From NCBI RefSeq assembly GCF_016863615.1, contig NZ_BOPF01000012.1, forward strand, positions 124,001-188,000: a DNA stretch of 64,000 nt, read 5' to 3'. A model generated the notes under the pieces. That model was not told where the DNA came from and did not search any database. It worked only from the letters and a program-made list of their open reading frames with translations. Below are positions 42,949-51,048 of this stretch, piece by piece. Both the position numbers and the translations under genes were made by a program. Source of the DNA: Virgisporangium aliadipatigenens. GTDB taxonomy: Bacteria > Actinomycetota > Actinomycetes > Mycobacteriales > Micromonosporaceae. The stretch's first letter is position 1. Each line of letters opens with the position of its first letter.

Positions 42949-43662
42949 GTGAAACGAAACTGGGAGGGCCTTGTTCTCAGGGCTTTCGGGGGGCGGGACT
43001 TCCGCCTGACGGTGCTCGAGCACACCGTCGTCAATGACCACTACCTGCGGATACGCGTTGATGGTGGCGGGTTGTTACGGGCCTGTGACATACATCCCAC
43101 CATGTGGCTCCGGCTGTGGTTCGACAACGACGGCAAGGCCCATCAGCGGGCCTACACGCTCGTCGACCCCGACCCGGCCACCGGCCAGTTCTCGCTCGAG
43201 TTCGCCATGCACGACGGCTGCGCGGCGCGCTGGGTCCGCACCGCCCGGCCCGGCGACGTCATCGAGGCCACCCTGCAGGGCACCGGGTTCACCATGCCGG
43301 ATCCCGCGCCGACCCACCTGTACCTCGTCGGCGACGCCGCGTCCGTGCCCGCGCTCAACAGCCTCTTCGACACCGCCCCGCAGACGCCGGCGACGGTGTG
43401 GCTGGAGTACCAGCACGACGGCGAGAAGGACCTGCCGCTGCGCGCCCGGCCGCACCACGCCGTCACCTGGGTGCCCCGGCGCGACGGCGGCCAGCACCTG
43501 GTGGACACCGTCTGCGGTGCGCTGTCCACCGCGGCGCCGGACGCGTTGTACTGGGCCTGCGTGGAGGCGCGCAGCACCCGGGCGATCGCCAAGCACCTGC
43601 GCAAGGGCCTCGGGCTCGACAAGCGCCGCGTCGTCACGCTCGGGTACTGGAACGCGTCGTGA
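42949..43662 (+). CDS. siderophore-interacting FAD/NADPH ferric reductase
   Basis: This 237-residue protein is a siderophore-interacting (ViuB-like) reductase that reduces ferric siderophore and releases iron in the cytoplasm. The FAD motif RAYTLVD (RxYTxR-like) is at about residues 64-70 and the C-terminal NADPH-binding part includes GDAASVPALNSLF. It is divergent from desA across an iron box. GTG at 42949 follows GGGAGG; the in-frame GTG at 42937 is an alternative. In Streptomyces this function is called DesF. It converges on a GNAT gene. Confidence 0.85.
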   Translation: MKRNWEGLVLRAFGGRDFRLTVLEHTVVNDHYLRIRVDGGGLLRACDIHPTMWLRLWFDNDGKAHQRAYTLVDPDPATGQFSLEFAMHDGCAARWVRTARPGDVIEATLQGTGFTMPDPAPTHLYLVGDAASVPALNSLFDTAPQTPATVWLEYQHDGEKDLPLRARPHHAVTWVPRRDGGQHLVDTVCGALSTAAPDALYWACVEARSTRAIAKHLRKGLGLDKRRVVTLGYWNAS

Positions 43663-43711
43663 CCCTCGGCGCCCGCCGCCGGTGGGTGATCGGTGCGGCC
43701 CGTACGGAGAT

Positions 43712-44257
43712 CTAGGAAGCGGGTCTCCACGGCAACGGGCGGACCAGCATCTGGTGCGGGCGCCAGCCCGGGAACGGGATCAGGTCGCCGACGTGCTCCC
43801 ACTTGAGCATGCGCAACGCCCGCCAGACGGCGGTGTTGGTGTCGGCGACGGCCAGCGTGACCCGCTCCTCCGGTCGGGAGGCCAGCAGGTCGGAGAACAT
43901 CCGCACGCCGACCTGCTGCCGCCGGTACTCCGGCAGCACGAACGCCTCGCAGACGGCGAAGGTGCGCCCGTCCCACTCGCGGACCAGTGCGGGGTCGGAG
44001 ACCGAGGTGAGGTCGCGCCACCACAGGGTCTCCGCGGGTAACGGGCAGCCCATCACCGTGCCGATCGGGCGGTCGCCGTCGAGCGCGACCGCGGCGGCGA
44101 AGCCCGGTGCCTCGACCGTCCACTGTAGACGTTGCTCGGGGCTCGGGTCGGTGTGGTCGACCAGGTGCAGCTCGGCGGCGTGCACCTTGCGGTACACGTC
44201 GGCGAGCGCGTCGACGTCGACGCGGTCGGTGCGGACGACGCGTAGGTCGGAGGACAT
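43712..44257 (-). CDS. iron-regulated GNAT-family acetyltransferase
   Basis: This 181-residue GNAT has the conserved FAVCEAFVLPEYRRQQVGVRMF acetyl-CoA motif (RRxxxGxR, about residues 101-122). It is not of the IucB/DesC siderophore type, so its substrate is open. A near-perfect iron box lies 22 bases upstream of the ATG and a strong AAGGGAGC ribosome-binding site between them, so it is expected to be expressed under iron limitation. It converges on the siderophore-interacting reductase gene. Confidence 0.82.
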   Translation of the reverse strand: MSSDLRVVRTDRVDVDALADVYRKVHAAELHLVDHTDPSPEQRLQWTVEAPGFAAAVALDGDRPIGTVMGCPLPAETLWWRDLTSVSDPALVREWDGRTFAVCEAFVLPEYRRQQVGVRMFSDLLASRPEERVTLAVADTNTAVWRALRMLKWEHVGDLIPFPGWRPHQMLVRPLPWRPAS

Positions 44258-44278
44258 GAGAAGCGCTCCCTTCGGCAG

Positions 44279-44297
44279 TTTGGTAAGGCTAACCTAA
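44279..44297. promoter_or_regulatory. iron box (IdeR/DmdR operator) of the GNAT gene
   Basis: TTTGGTAAGGCTAACCTAA matches the consensus TTAGGTTAGGCTAACCTAA at 17 of 19 positions. It ends 22 bases from the GNAT start and 40 bases from the PIN-domain gene end, so it belongs to the GNAT promoter. Confidence 0.85.
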
Positions 44298-44337
44298 GGG
44301 AGCATCAGAAGGGCGCGCCGCGCCGGTGCCGCCCCGG

Positions 44338-44739
44338 CTACGGCGCCGCGAGCAGAGCCTCGTAGGGCGCGACCGGGACCAGGTCGCCGACCAGCCGGGC
44401 CAGGTCGGCGTCCAGCGTGACGAACGCGTCCGCCTGCAGCCGGGTCACCGCCAGGTACTCCGCGTCGTAGGTGTCCGGGCGGCCCAGTTCGTCGGCGATC
44501 CGCCAGGCGTGCGCCTGCGACACCCGGTCGCCGAGCAGCCGGATGCGCAGCCCGCGCAGGTAGTCGAGCCGGCGGTCGGCCTCCTTCCTGGTCACCTCGC
44601 CGCGCCGCGCCTGCGCGTAGAGCAGCGCCAGCACCTGCGAACGCAGCAGCGTCGGCGCCACGAGCCGGTGCGCGTCCGGGATGGTGGCCTCCTCGCGGGC
44701 GAGCCGCAACGCCACGTCGGCACCGATGACGAACCGCAT
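44338..44739 (-). CDS. PIN-domain protein (VapC-like)
   Basis: This 133-residue PIN-domain protein starts MRFVIGADVALRLAREEA, the first acidic residue (Asp8), and carries DTYDAEYLAVTRLQADAFVTLDADLARL with further acidic residues of the metal site. PIN proteins are usually ribonuclease toxins paired with an antitoxin, but no antitoxin gene lies beside it; the adjacent MmcQ/YjbR gene is unrelated to known antitoxins. So this may be a solitary PIN protein. A TAGGAT -10 (complement 44746-44751) lies six bases before the ATG, so the mRNA is probably leaderless. Confidence 0.8.
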   Translation of the reverse strand: MRFVIGADVALRLAREEATIPDAHRLVAPTLLRSQVLALLYAQARRGEVTRKEADRRLDYLRGLRIRLLGDRVSQAHAWRIADELGRPDTYDAEYLAVTRLQADAFVTLDADLARLVGDLVPVAPYEALLAAP

Positions 44740-44770
44740 CCCCGGATCCTACGGCCGATAGGGTGTGCGC
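44740..44770. promoter_or_regulatory. 31-base bidirectional promoter of PIN and YjbR genes
   Basis: Only 31 bases separate the two divergent starts. TAGGAT (minus, complement 44746-44751) and TAGGGT (plus, 44759-44764) each lie six bases from a start codon, predicting two leaderless transcripts from back-to-back promoters whose -35 regions would lie within each other's coding sequence. Confidence 0.55.
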
Positions 44771-45127
44771 ATGGCCGACGCCGACGACGTGCGCCGACTC
44801 GCGCTCGCGCTGCCCCACGTCACCGAGATCGACAGTGACGGCTTCGACTTCCGGGTCGGCAACAAGGGGTTCGTGTGGTCGTATCCCGAACGCCTGCCCG
44901 GCAAGCCGCGCGTCATCCGCACCGACGTCGCCGTGCTGTACGTGGGCGACGAGGCCGAGAAGCAGGCGCTGCTGCTCGGCGAGCCCGACCTGTTCTTCAC
45001 CACACCCGGGTACGACGGCTTCCCGCTGGTGATGCTGCGGCTGCCGATGGTCGACGTCGCCCGCCTGACCGAACTGGTCACCGACGCGTGGCACATGCGC
45101 GCGCCGGCCGAGCTGCGCGACGCCTGA
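44771..45127 (+). CDS. MmcQ/YjbR-family protein
   Basis: This 118-residue protein is of the MmcQ/YjbR fold (cyclic-AMP-receptor-like DNA-binding-type fold), with DADDVRRLALALPHVTEID at the start and LLLGEPDLFFTTPGYDGFPLVMLRL in the middle. Members are widespread with no settled function. ATG at 44771 follows TAGGGT by six bases, suggesting leaderless expression. It shares a promoter region with the PIN gene. The GTCCACAGTGGAG palindrome follows its stop. Confidence 0.85.
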   Translation: MADADDVRRLALALPHVTEIDSDGFDFRVGNKGFVWSYPERLPGKPRVIRTDVAVLYVGDEAEKQALLLGEPDLFFTTPGYDGFPLVMLRLPMVDVARLTELVTDAWHMRAPAELRDA

Positions 45128-45144
45128 ACGTCCACAGTGGAGGC

Positions 45145-45975
45145 TCAGGCCGCCGCACGTTCGATCGCCGCGGCGACCTCCTCGCCCGACCAGCCCTCGG
45201 CGGGGCGTTCCAGCCGCAGCACCGGCACCGTCCGGGCGAGCGCCGCCAGCCAGCGCAGGTACGCCTCCGGATGCAACGCCCGCAGGAACGGCCGGTACGT
45301 CTCGACCGCCAGCACGTGCGCGGCCGCGGCCCCGTCGAGGCGGTGCACCCGCGGCCGGTCGAGGCCGGGCACGGCGCGCAGCGCGACCACCAGGTCGAGC
45401 CGGTGTGAGCCGCCGGCCGGCTCCGTCACCGCGAACGCGTACTTCTGCTCGCCCGGCCAGGACAGCTCCCCGTCGGACGGGTCGTAGCCGAGGCGCCGGG
45501 CCGTCTCGGGCCACAGTCGCAGCCGCTTCCCGGTCGGCCGCACGACGGCGGCACCGGCACCCGGTTCGACGGCGGTGACGTCGTCGGTGACGATCGGGTG
45601 GCCACGCTCGGCGAGCAGGCCGACCGTGGTGGACTTGCCGACGCCGCGCGGCCCGGCCGTCGCCACCAGCCCGTCGCCGACGCGCACCGTCGAGGCGTGC
45701 AAAGCGAACGTGCCGCGCTGCGCCAGCACCAGCGCGGTGACCGTGCCGTGCAGAACGGTGTCCAGCACCGCCTGCGGCACGCCCTCGACCGGATCGACCA
45801 CCACCCGCCGGCCGTCCCGGACGTGAAAGGCGCCGACGTCGGGTATCCGCACCAGTGCCTCCCGCGCGGTGGCCCGCAGCCACGGCGCGTCGACGGCGGG
45901 TGCCGGAACGTCGTCCGGCACCGCGCCGCGTTCCACCGACGCGTCGAGAACCTCGTGCCGCGCCGCGACCGTCAA
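45145..45975 (-). CDS. HPr-kinase-like lasso peptide kinase (K1)
   Basis: This 276-residue protein resembles the C-terminal kinase domain of HPr kinase: LHASTVRVGDGLVATAGPRG, the P-loop GPRGVGKST (residues 108-116) and the acidic pair Asp131-Asp132 in VTDDVTAV. Proteins of this kind (PadeK, ThcoK) phosphorylate the C-terminal serine of lasso precursors. It starts with TTG at 45975, overlapping the precursor stop (TTGA), so it is translationally coupled to the precursor, which ends in serine. The substrate assignment is inferred. Confidence 0.78.
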   Translation of the reverse strand: MTVAARHEVLDASVERGAVPDDVPAPAVDAPWLRATAREALVRIPDVGAFHVRDGRRVVVDPVEGVPQAVLDTVLHGTVTALVLAQRGTFALHASTVRVGDGLVATAGPRGVGKSTTVGLLAERGHPIVTDDVTAVEPGAGAAVVRPTGKRLRLWPETARRLGYDPSDGELSWPGEQKYAFAVTEPAGGSHRLDLVVALRAVPGLDRPRVHRLDGAAAAHVLAVETYRPFLRALHPEAYLRWLAALARTVPVLRLERPAEGWSGEEVAAAIERAAA

Positions 45976-46121
45976 GACAGGTCCACGCTGCTGCTGGGCA
46001 CCGCGGTGTTGTCGGGGGTGTCGACGCCGCCGGCGGCCGTCGCGTCGGCGCGCAGTCGGGTCAGCGCCGGTGCCCGCCAGGTCCGGCGGGCCGGACGGCG
46101 TTCGTCCTCGTGCTGCTGCAT
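45972..46121 (-). CDS. lasso peptide precursor (A), predicted
   Basis: This 49-residue peptide was found by reading the gap between the cyclase and kinase genes. The leader (residues 1-29) contains WRAPALTRLRADATA: Trp15-x-x-Pro18-x-Leu20 fits the lasso leader recognition motif YxxPxL with Trp for Tyr, and Thr28 is at the conserved -2 position. The predicted core (residues 30-49) begins AGGVDTPDNT and ends SVDLS; an 8-membered ring Ala1-Asp8 is likely. Its start resembles that of paeninodin as I recall it, and the C-terminal Ser is the expected phosphorylation site. ATG at 46121 follows GGAAG; GTG at 46133 is an alternative. Confidence 0.72.
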   Translation of the reverse strand: MQQHEDERRPARRTWRAPALTRLRADATAAGGVDTPDNTAVPSSSVDLS

Positions 46122-46156
46122 GCGTTCTTCCACGTGAGATGCGGATTTCGGCGTGC

Positions 46157-48142
46157 TCAGTGCGGTCCGGCCAGCGCCGCGGGGCGTCGGGCGGCCGTTC
46201 GACGGGTGGCGTAGCCGTCGAACCAGCGCAGGTACCGGCTGAGGGCCAGGACCCGGGGGAGCAGGAAGGCGTGGGCGTCGCGGCAGGCGGCGTCGGCCGC
46301 CCGTTCCGGCGCGGGGGGCTCACGCACCAGCCGCGCGATGCGGTCCAGGTCCACCAGCGCGGCCGTCGTCGGGTGGCCCCGCGCCCGGGCCAGCTCCGCG
46401 GCGAGTTCGGCGTGGGCGTCGGCGATCCGGTCGAACCAGTCCGGCACCTGCGCACCGCGCGCCTTGCGCAGGCGGATCTCGTCGGGCAGCCGGCCGGCCA
46501 TCGCCATGCGCAGCGCGCTCCGGCCGATGCCCCGGTGCCGGCGGGCCCAGGCCGGCTGGCGGGCGCACGCGGTCAGCAGTTCGACGTCGACGGTCGGGTC
46601 GGACTGCCACCAGCCGCCCCGGGCCTCGCGCACGGCGATGTTCTCGGCGGCCGACGCGACCGCGTCCAACTCGAACGTCGGGTAGCGGCGCGGGTGATGG
46701 CCGGCGGTGCCCGGGAACTGGCCGCGCAACGCCCGGTGCAGGCGCGGGTCGGCGACGATGTCCGGCCGCAGCCCGGAGCGCGCCAGCGTTCGGGTGATCA
46801 GGTCCGGCCGGCCGCGGGCCGCGGAGACCAACCGCCGCAGGGGCTGCGGGACCAGCTGCGGGACGACGTTCGTCCGCAGGAGCCGCGCGAGCGACCCGTC
46901 GCGGGCGGCCGCCCAGGCACGCGCCTCCCGCCAGGCCTCGACGGGGCGGCCGGCGCCGAGCAGCGCCACCAGCCAGCGCGGGTCGTCGGCGGAGAACGCG
47001 ATGTTGCCGAGCGCGCCGGTGAGGAGGAGGGAGACGCCGTCGTCGGCGGCGCGCCGTTCGGCGACCCGGAGCCAGGTCATGTTGAGGGTGTTGCGCACGG
47101 GCGACGCCCCTGCGGCGAACCGGTCGGGGTCCCCGTCGACGACGGCCTCGCCCCGGCCGTCGACGAACGCGGGCACCAGGTTGGGATACCGCGCGGCGAG
47201 CACCCGCACCAGCCCGCTCTCGTCGGGCTCGAACCCGAAGGCGGGACCGCTCCAGCCCGGCGGCGGCACCGACGTGTAGGAGCGCACCGGTTCGGGCGCC
47301 AGCGCCCCGGCCGCGGTCGCGGCGACGGACGTCGAGTCGAGGCCGCCGCTGAGCAGCACGCCCACCGGCCCGCGCCGGCGACGCACGCGGGCCCGCACCG
47401 CCTCGTCCAGCGCGTCGCGCAGCTCTTCGGCGTGCTCGGCGGCGGAACCGTGCCGCACCGGCCGGTGCTCGAACGTCCAGTACGTCCGCTCGCGCACCCC
47501 GTCGGGCGTGATCCACAGCGCGGTGGCGCGCGGCACCGGCGACACGTCCCGGAACCAGCTGCGGCGCGTGCTCGCGACGAGTCCCAGGAACTCCTTCGCG
47601 CGCTCCAGGTCCGGCGCGACCGGCACGCCGTCGAACCCGGTGACGGCCACCGCGGTGCTGGCGAAGCAGACCCGGCCGCCATCGCGGTACACGTGCAGCG
47701 GCCGGGTGCCGAGATGGTCGCGCGCGACGAGGACACCGCCGCGGCGCCGGTCGGCGATCGCCCCGGCGAAGCCGCCGCGCAGTCGCTGCCAGCAGCGGTC
47801 GCCCCAGCGGAGGTAGGCGTGCAGGACGAGGTGCGCGTCGGCGAGGTTGCGGTCGTCGGGCAGGCCGAGCGCGCGGCACAGCGCGGGCCGGTTGGTCAGC
47901 ACGGCGTCGGCGACCACCACGACGTCGCCGACGCTGGCGCACACCGGCTGGTCGTCGCCGTCGTCCTCGGGCACCCGCCGGCGCCGCGTCGCGCCGAGCG
48001 CCACCGCCGTCGCGCCGACCGGCCCGGCCCAGGTGCCCTCGCCGTCGCCGCCCAGGGGCGCGAGCAGGTCGAGCACGGGGCGCAGTTCGGCGGCGCGCAC
48101 CGGTGCGCCGTCCGTACGGACGAGGCCGGCGACGGCGGTCAC
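46157..48142 (-). CDS. asparagine-synthetase-like lasso cyclase (C)
   Basis: This 661-residue protein has an N-terminal glutaminase-like domain without the catalytic N-terminal Cys (begins MTAVAGLVRTDG) and a synthetase domain with the PP-loop SGGLDST (in GVLLSGGLDSTSVAATAAG). Lasso cyclases of this build adenylate the ring Asp/Glu and form the macrolactam. Start is GTG at 48142, divergent from the PqqD gene. It is the first gene of a C-A-K1 operon, with the precursor only 35 bases downstream. Confidence 0.87.
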   Translation of the reverse strand: MTAVAGLVRTDGAPVRAAELRPVLDLLAPLGGDGEGTWAGPVGATAVALGATRRRRVPEDDGDDQPVCASVGDVVVVADAVLTNRPALCRALGLPDDRNLADAHLVLHAYLRWGDRCWQRLRGGFAGAIADRRRGGVLVARDHLGTRPLHVYRDGGRVCFASTAVAVTGFDGVPVAPDLERAKEFLGLVASTRRSWFRDVSPVPRATALWITPDGVRERTYWTFEHRPVRHGSAAEHAEELRDALDEAVRARVRRRRGPVGVLLSGGLDSTSVAATAAGALAPEPVRSYTSVPPPGWSGPAFGFEPDESGLVRVLAARYPNLVPAFVDGRGEAVVDGDPDRFAAGASPVRNTLNMTWLRVAERRAADDGVSLLLTGALGNIAFSADDPRWLVALLGAGRPVEAWREARAWAAARDGSLARLLRTNVVPQLVPQPLRRLVSAARGRPDLITRTLARSGLRPDIVADPRLHRALRGQFPGTAGHHPRRYPTFELDAVASAAENIAVREARGGWWQSDPTVDVELLTACARQPAWARRHRGIGRSALRMAMAGRLPDEIRLRKARGAQVPDWFDRIADAHAELAAELARARGHPTTAALVDLDRIARLVREPPAPERAADAACRDAHAFLLPRVLALSRYLRWFDGYATRRTAARRPAALAGPH

Positions 48143-48190
48143 CGCGGCTCGCCCGAAGTTCGCATGCCGTAATCTTGACGCACGATTCGC

Positions 48191-48214
48191 GTTATATGTC
48201 AGGATTTAAGGGTG
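48191..48214 (+). promoter_or_regulatory. promoter-region motif shared by B1 and B2 genes, copy 1
   Basis: GTTATATGTCAGGATT starts this stretch and runs to the GTG at 48212. A matching motif, GTTATGTCAGAATT followed by TGGGATG, precedes the B2 start at 51049-51070. The region 48143-48211 also serves the divergent cyclase operon. A -10-like TATATG and an upstream TTGACG (48176-48181) are present but the spacing is short. Confidence 0.5.
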
Positions 48215-48505
48215 TTGTCTGACGAACAGCTTTCCCGCGCCGTGACCATCGTTCGCGCCGACGCGCCGCTGACCGCCGACGTCGGCGACGAACTGGTGAT
48301 GCTGAGCCCCGAGCACGGCGAGTACTTCGGGCTCAACGCCGTCGGCACCAGGATCTGGGAGCTGATCGCCGAGCCCCGCGCGCTGAGCGAACTGTGCGCC
48401 CGACTCGCCGACGAGTTCGAGGTCGACGACGAGACCTGCCGGGCCGAGGTGCTGGAGTTCCTGCGACAGCTCGCGGAGGTGGACCTGGTGCGGGTCGGTC
48501 CGTGA
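48212..48505 (+). CDS. PqqD-like lasso leader-recognition protein (B1)
   Basis: This 97-residue PqqD-fold protein (RiPP recognition element) binds the precursor leader and guides it to the protease. It shows the typical LVMLSPEHGEYFGLNAVGTRIWELI and the C-terminal FLRQLAEVDLVRV. In actinobacteria B1 and B2 are separate proteins, as here, B2 being about 2.5 kb downstream. Start is GTG at 48212 or TTG at 48215. The stop overlaps the next gene (GTGA). Confidence 0.85.
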   Translation: MLSDEQLSRAVTIVRADAPLTADVGDELVMLSPEHGEYFGLNAVGTRIWELIAEPRALSELCARLADEFEVDDETCRAEVLEFLRQLAEVDLVRVGP

Positions 48506-49224
48506 CGGCGGCGCCGGTGCGGCCGGCGTGGACGGTGCTCGGCATCCCGGTGACCGTCGGGCCCGCGCCGGAGCGGATCCCCGCGGCCGTCCACAGTGGA
48601 CCGTTGTGCCGCGCCTGGGCCGACGGGTACCGGTTCCACCTGCCGACGGTCGGGCTCTTCTCGGTCGAACGGCATGACGGCGCCGTGGCGCTGACCGGCG
48701 ACGCGGCGACCGGCAAGTCCGCGGTGGCCGGGGCGCTGGGCGTTCGGGGACACGCGGTGCTCGCCGACGGCGCGCTGCCGATCGCGCACACCACCACCGG
48801 ACCCGTGGCGGAACCGGCCGACGACGGCGTGCAGCTGTGGCCGGACATCGCGCGGCGGCTGGGCCTCGGCGGCGGGGCGGTGATCCGGCCACGCCTGGCC
48901 AAGCGGCGGCACCGGTTCGCCGCCGCGCCGGCCGCGCCGCTGGGCGCCGTCGTGGTGCTGCGCCACGGCGGCGGAGCGCGGGACCCGGTCGCCCGGCCGA
49001 TGAACGGGCCGGCCGCCGTGCGGGCCCTCGCGCACCTGACCGCCGGTCGGCCGCTCGTGCCGGCGTTCGGCGCGACGGCGGCACACTTCGCGTGGTGCAC
49101 CCGCCTCGCGGCGGCCGTTCCGGTGCTCGAACTCCGCCGCGACCCGCTGCGCGACGATCTCACCGCGCTGGCCGACGCCGTCGCTTCCACCGTGCCAGGA
49201 ATGTCCACAGTGGAGGGTCGATGA
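48502..49224 (+). CDS. second HPr-kinase-like protein (K2) with altered acidic motif
   Basis: This 240-residue protein has the P-loop GDAATGKS (residues 66-73) and the fold outline of HPr-kinase-like lasso tailoring proteins, but the acidic pair that follows in K1 is Asp89-Gly90 (ADGALPI) here. It may be a diverged kinase or pseudokinase. It overlaps the PqqD stop (GTGA) and the sulfotransferase start (ATGA), so it is part of a B1-K2-sulfotransferase operon. A GTCCAC-A-GTGGAC palindrome is at 48589 and a TCCAC-A-GTGGA near its end. Confidence 0.72.
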   Translation: MTAAPVRPAWTVLGIPVTVGPAPERIPAAVHSGPLCRAWADGYRFHLPTVGLFSVERHDGAVALTGDAATGKSAVAGALGVRGHAVLADGALPIAHTTTGPVAEPADDGVQLWPDIARRLGLGGGAVIRPRLAKRRHRFAAAPAAPLGAVVVLRHGGGARDPVARPMNGPAAVRALAHLTAGRPLVPAFGATAAHFAWCTRLAAAVPVLELRRDPLRDDLTALADAVASTVPGMSTVEGR

Positions 49225-50069
49225 GCGTGGCCGCGCCGCACACCGTGTGGCTCGCCTCGTATCCGCGTTCGGGCAACACCTGGACGCGCGCCGTGCTCGA
49301 CCGGTTGGCCCCGGACGGTCCCGCCGACGTCGATCTGCACGCGCTCGGCGGTGGGCCCATCGCGGGCAGCCGGATGGTGCTCGACCCGTATCTCGGCTTC
49401 CCCTCCAGCGACCTGCTGCCGTCGGAGGTCGACGCGGTGCGGCCGGCGTGCGAGGCCGCGTTCGACGCCGATCTGGACCGGCTGCGGTTCCGCAAGGCGC
49501 ACGACGTCCTGTGCGGCGCGCCCGGCGGTGCTCCGGTCGTTCCCCCGAATGCCACCCGGGCCGCGATCTACCTGGTCCGGGACCCGCGCGACGTGGCGGT
49601 CTCCTGGGCCCACTTCTTCGGACGCCCGCTGGCCACGGCCGTGGCCGAACTGGCGGACCGCGACACGATCCTCGACTCCGGCGGCGACGGCATCACGGCC
49701 CAGGCCCGGCAGCGGCTCGGCACCTGGAGCTGACACGTCACGAGCTGGACGGCGCACGCTCCCTTCCCGGTGGCCGTGGTCCGCTACGAGGACCTGCACG
49801 CCGACCCGGTCGCCGGCTTCGCGCGGATGGCCGCGACGGCGGGACTCGCGACGACTCCCGACCGGGTCGCGGCGGCGGTGGCGGCGACCCGCTTCGCGCG
49901 GCTGCGGGGACTGGAGGCGGCGCACGGCTTCCCGGAACGCCCCGCGGCCGCCACGACCTTCTTCCGCCGCGGCGCCGTCGGCGGCTGGCGCGACGACCTC
50001 CCCGCCCACCTGGCCCGCCGGATCGAGCGCGCCCACGGCGAGGCGATGGCCGATCTCGGCTACCTCTGA
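49221..50069 (+). pseudogene. sulfotransferase-like gene with in-frame TGA
   Basis: The frame from ATG 49221 to 50069 encodes 282 residues but is interrupted by TGA at 49731-49733 (codon 171). The first part has the PAPS-binding signature SYPRSGNTW and the 3'-phosphate motif RDPRDVAVSWAHFF; after the stop the same frame continues with VVRYEDLHADPVAGFARM and further sulfotransferase-like sequence. No frameshift is needed. Either a recent nonsense mutation, a sequencing error, or stop-codon readthrough would explain it. It overlaps K2 (ATGA) and could sulfate the lasso peptide if functional. Confidence 0.75.
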
Positions 50070-50084
50070 AACCGATGCGGTCGG

Positions 50085-51019
50085 TCAGGCCGGCGGCTGG
50101 GGGAGTGCGGCGGACAGGCGGGGGGCGAGACTTCGGGCGTAGGTCCCCGTCAGGTGGTTGTTGTCGCGGTAGAACAGGACGCCGCCGATCACCGGCGCGC
50201 AGGGGTCGGCCGGGCAGACGGCGGCGGTGAGGTCCACCAGCGAGACGCCGTTCAGCCCGCGCGCCGCCTCGAGCTGCGCGGCCGCCGCGGCCCGGTTCGT
50301 CGCCCGGGCCCTGGGCGTGGCGCACCGGGTCAGCCGGTCCCGGTTGGCCGTGACGCACTCGGCGACGTTCGTGGCCATGACCGGGGTGTCCACCAGCACC
50401 GCGACCGGCAGCCCCGCGTCGGCCAGCTCGGACCAGGTGGGCCGCAGCCCGTCGACGAACAACGCCGGCGCCGGCACCGGCTCGCCGAACGCGAGCGGGT
50501 AACGGCCGCTGGTGGTGAGCACCGGGTCGGGCCGGTCGTCGCCGAGGAGCGCGGCGCGCACGTTCGCGCTCCACCGCCGGCAGTCCGGCTGGGCGCGCGG
50601 GCCCGGGACGGGAAACGTCTCCCCGGCGAACGGGCACGAGCCCTTCACGTACGTGACCACCCGCCACCGCCGCTGCGCCGCGACGGCGCGCACGGCGGGC
50701 AGCCACGCCGCGGCGTGCGAGTCGCCGACCAGCGCGACCGTGTACGTGCCGCGCGCCGAACCGAACTCGCAGCGCCGGCCGGCGGCAGGATCCGTTTCGC
50801 GCGGCGGGAGTAGAAGCGCAGCACGTCGATCCGTCCGGTGGTGGCCAGTTCGCCGACGAGGATGCCGGTGATGAGAAAGCCGGAGATGACGAAGAACAGG
50901 TCGACGCCGACGAATCCGCCGGGAAGCACCGCCACGCAGATGTGCGCGGTGACGACGACGATGAGCCCCACCCCGCGCAGGCCCTCGATGTCGCCGCGGA
51001 ACGCCGTGGATGCTCGCAC
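50085..51019 (-). pseudogene. OafA-type acyltransferase/SGNH remnant with internal deletion
   Basis: The 5' part (ATG at 51019) encodes about 80 residues of an acyltransferase-3 N-terminus (DIEGLRGVGLIVVVTAHI, GGFVGVDLFFVISGFLITGIL, FYSRRAKRILPPA). Around 50778-50788 the frame changes and the rest (about 230 residues) is an SGNH-hydrolase domain with VALVGDSHAAAWLPAV and a C-terminal FYRDNNHLTGTYA. The acyltransferase membrane domain, several hundred residues, is missing. So it is a deletion-frameshift remnant of an OafA/YrhL-like peptide or cell-wall O-acyltransferase. Confidence 0.72.
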
Positions 51020-51048
51020 GGGACAAAGCCTAGGGCCAGATTTAGGAC

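Noticed and set aside
44338-45127. PIN and YjbR genes as a toxin-antitoxin pair
   Set aside because: They are divergent rather than in one operon, and YjbR is not a known antitoxin fold.
49731-49733. TGA in the sulfotransferase as a selenocysteine codon
   Set aside because: The position is not a catalytic Cys in the family and no SECIS-like hairpin follows at the expected spacing.
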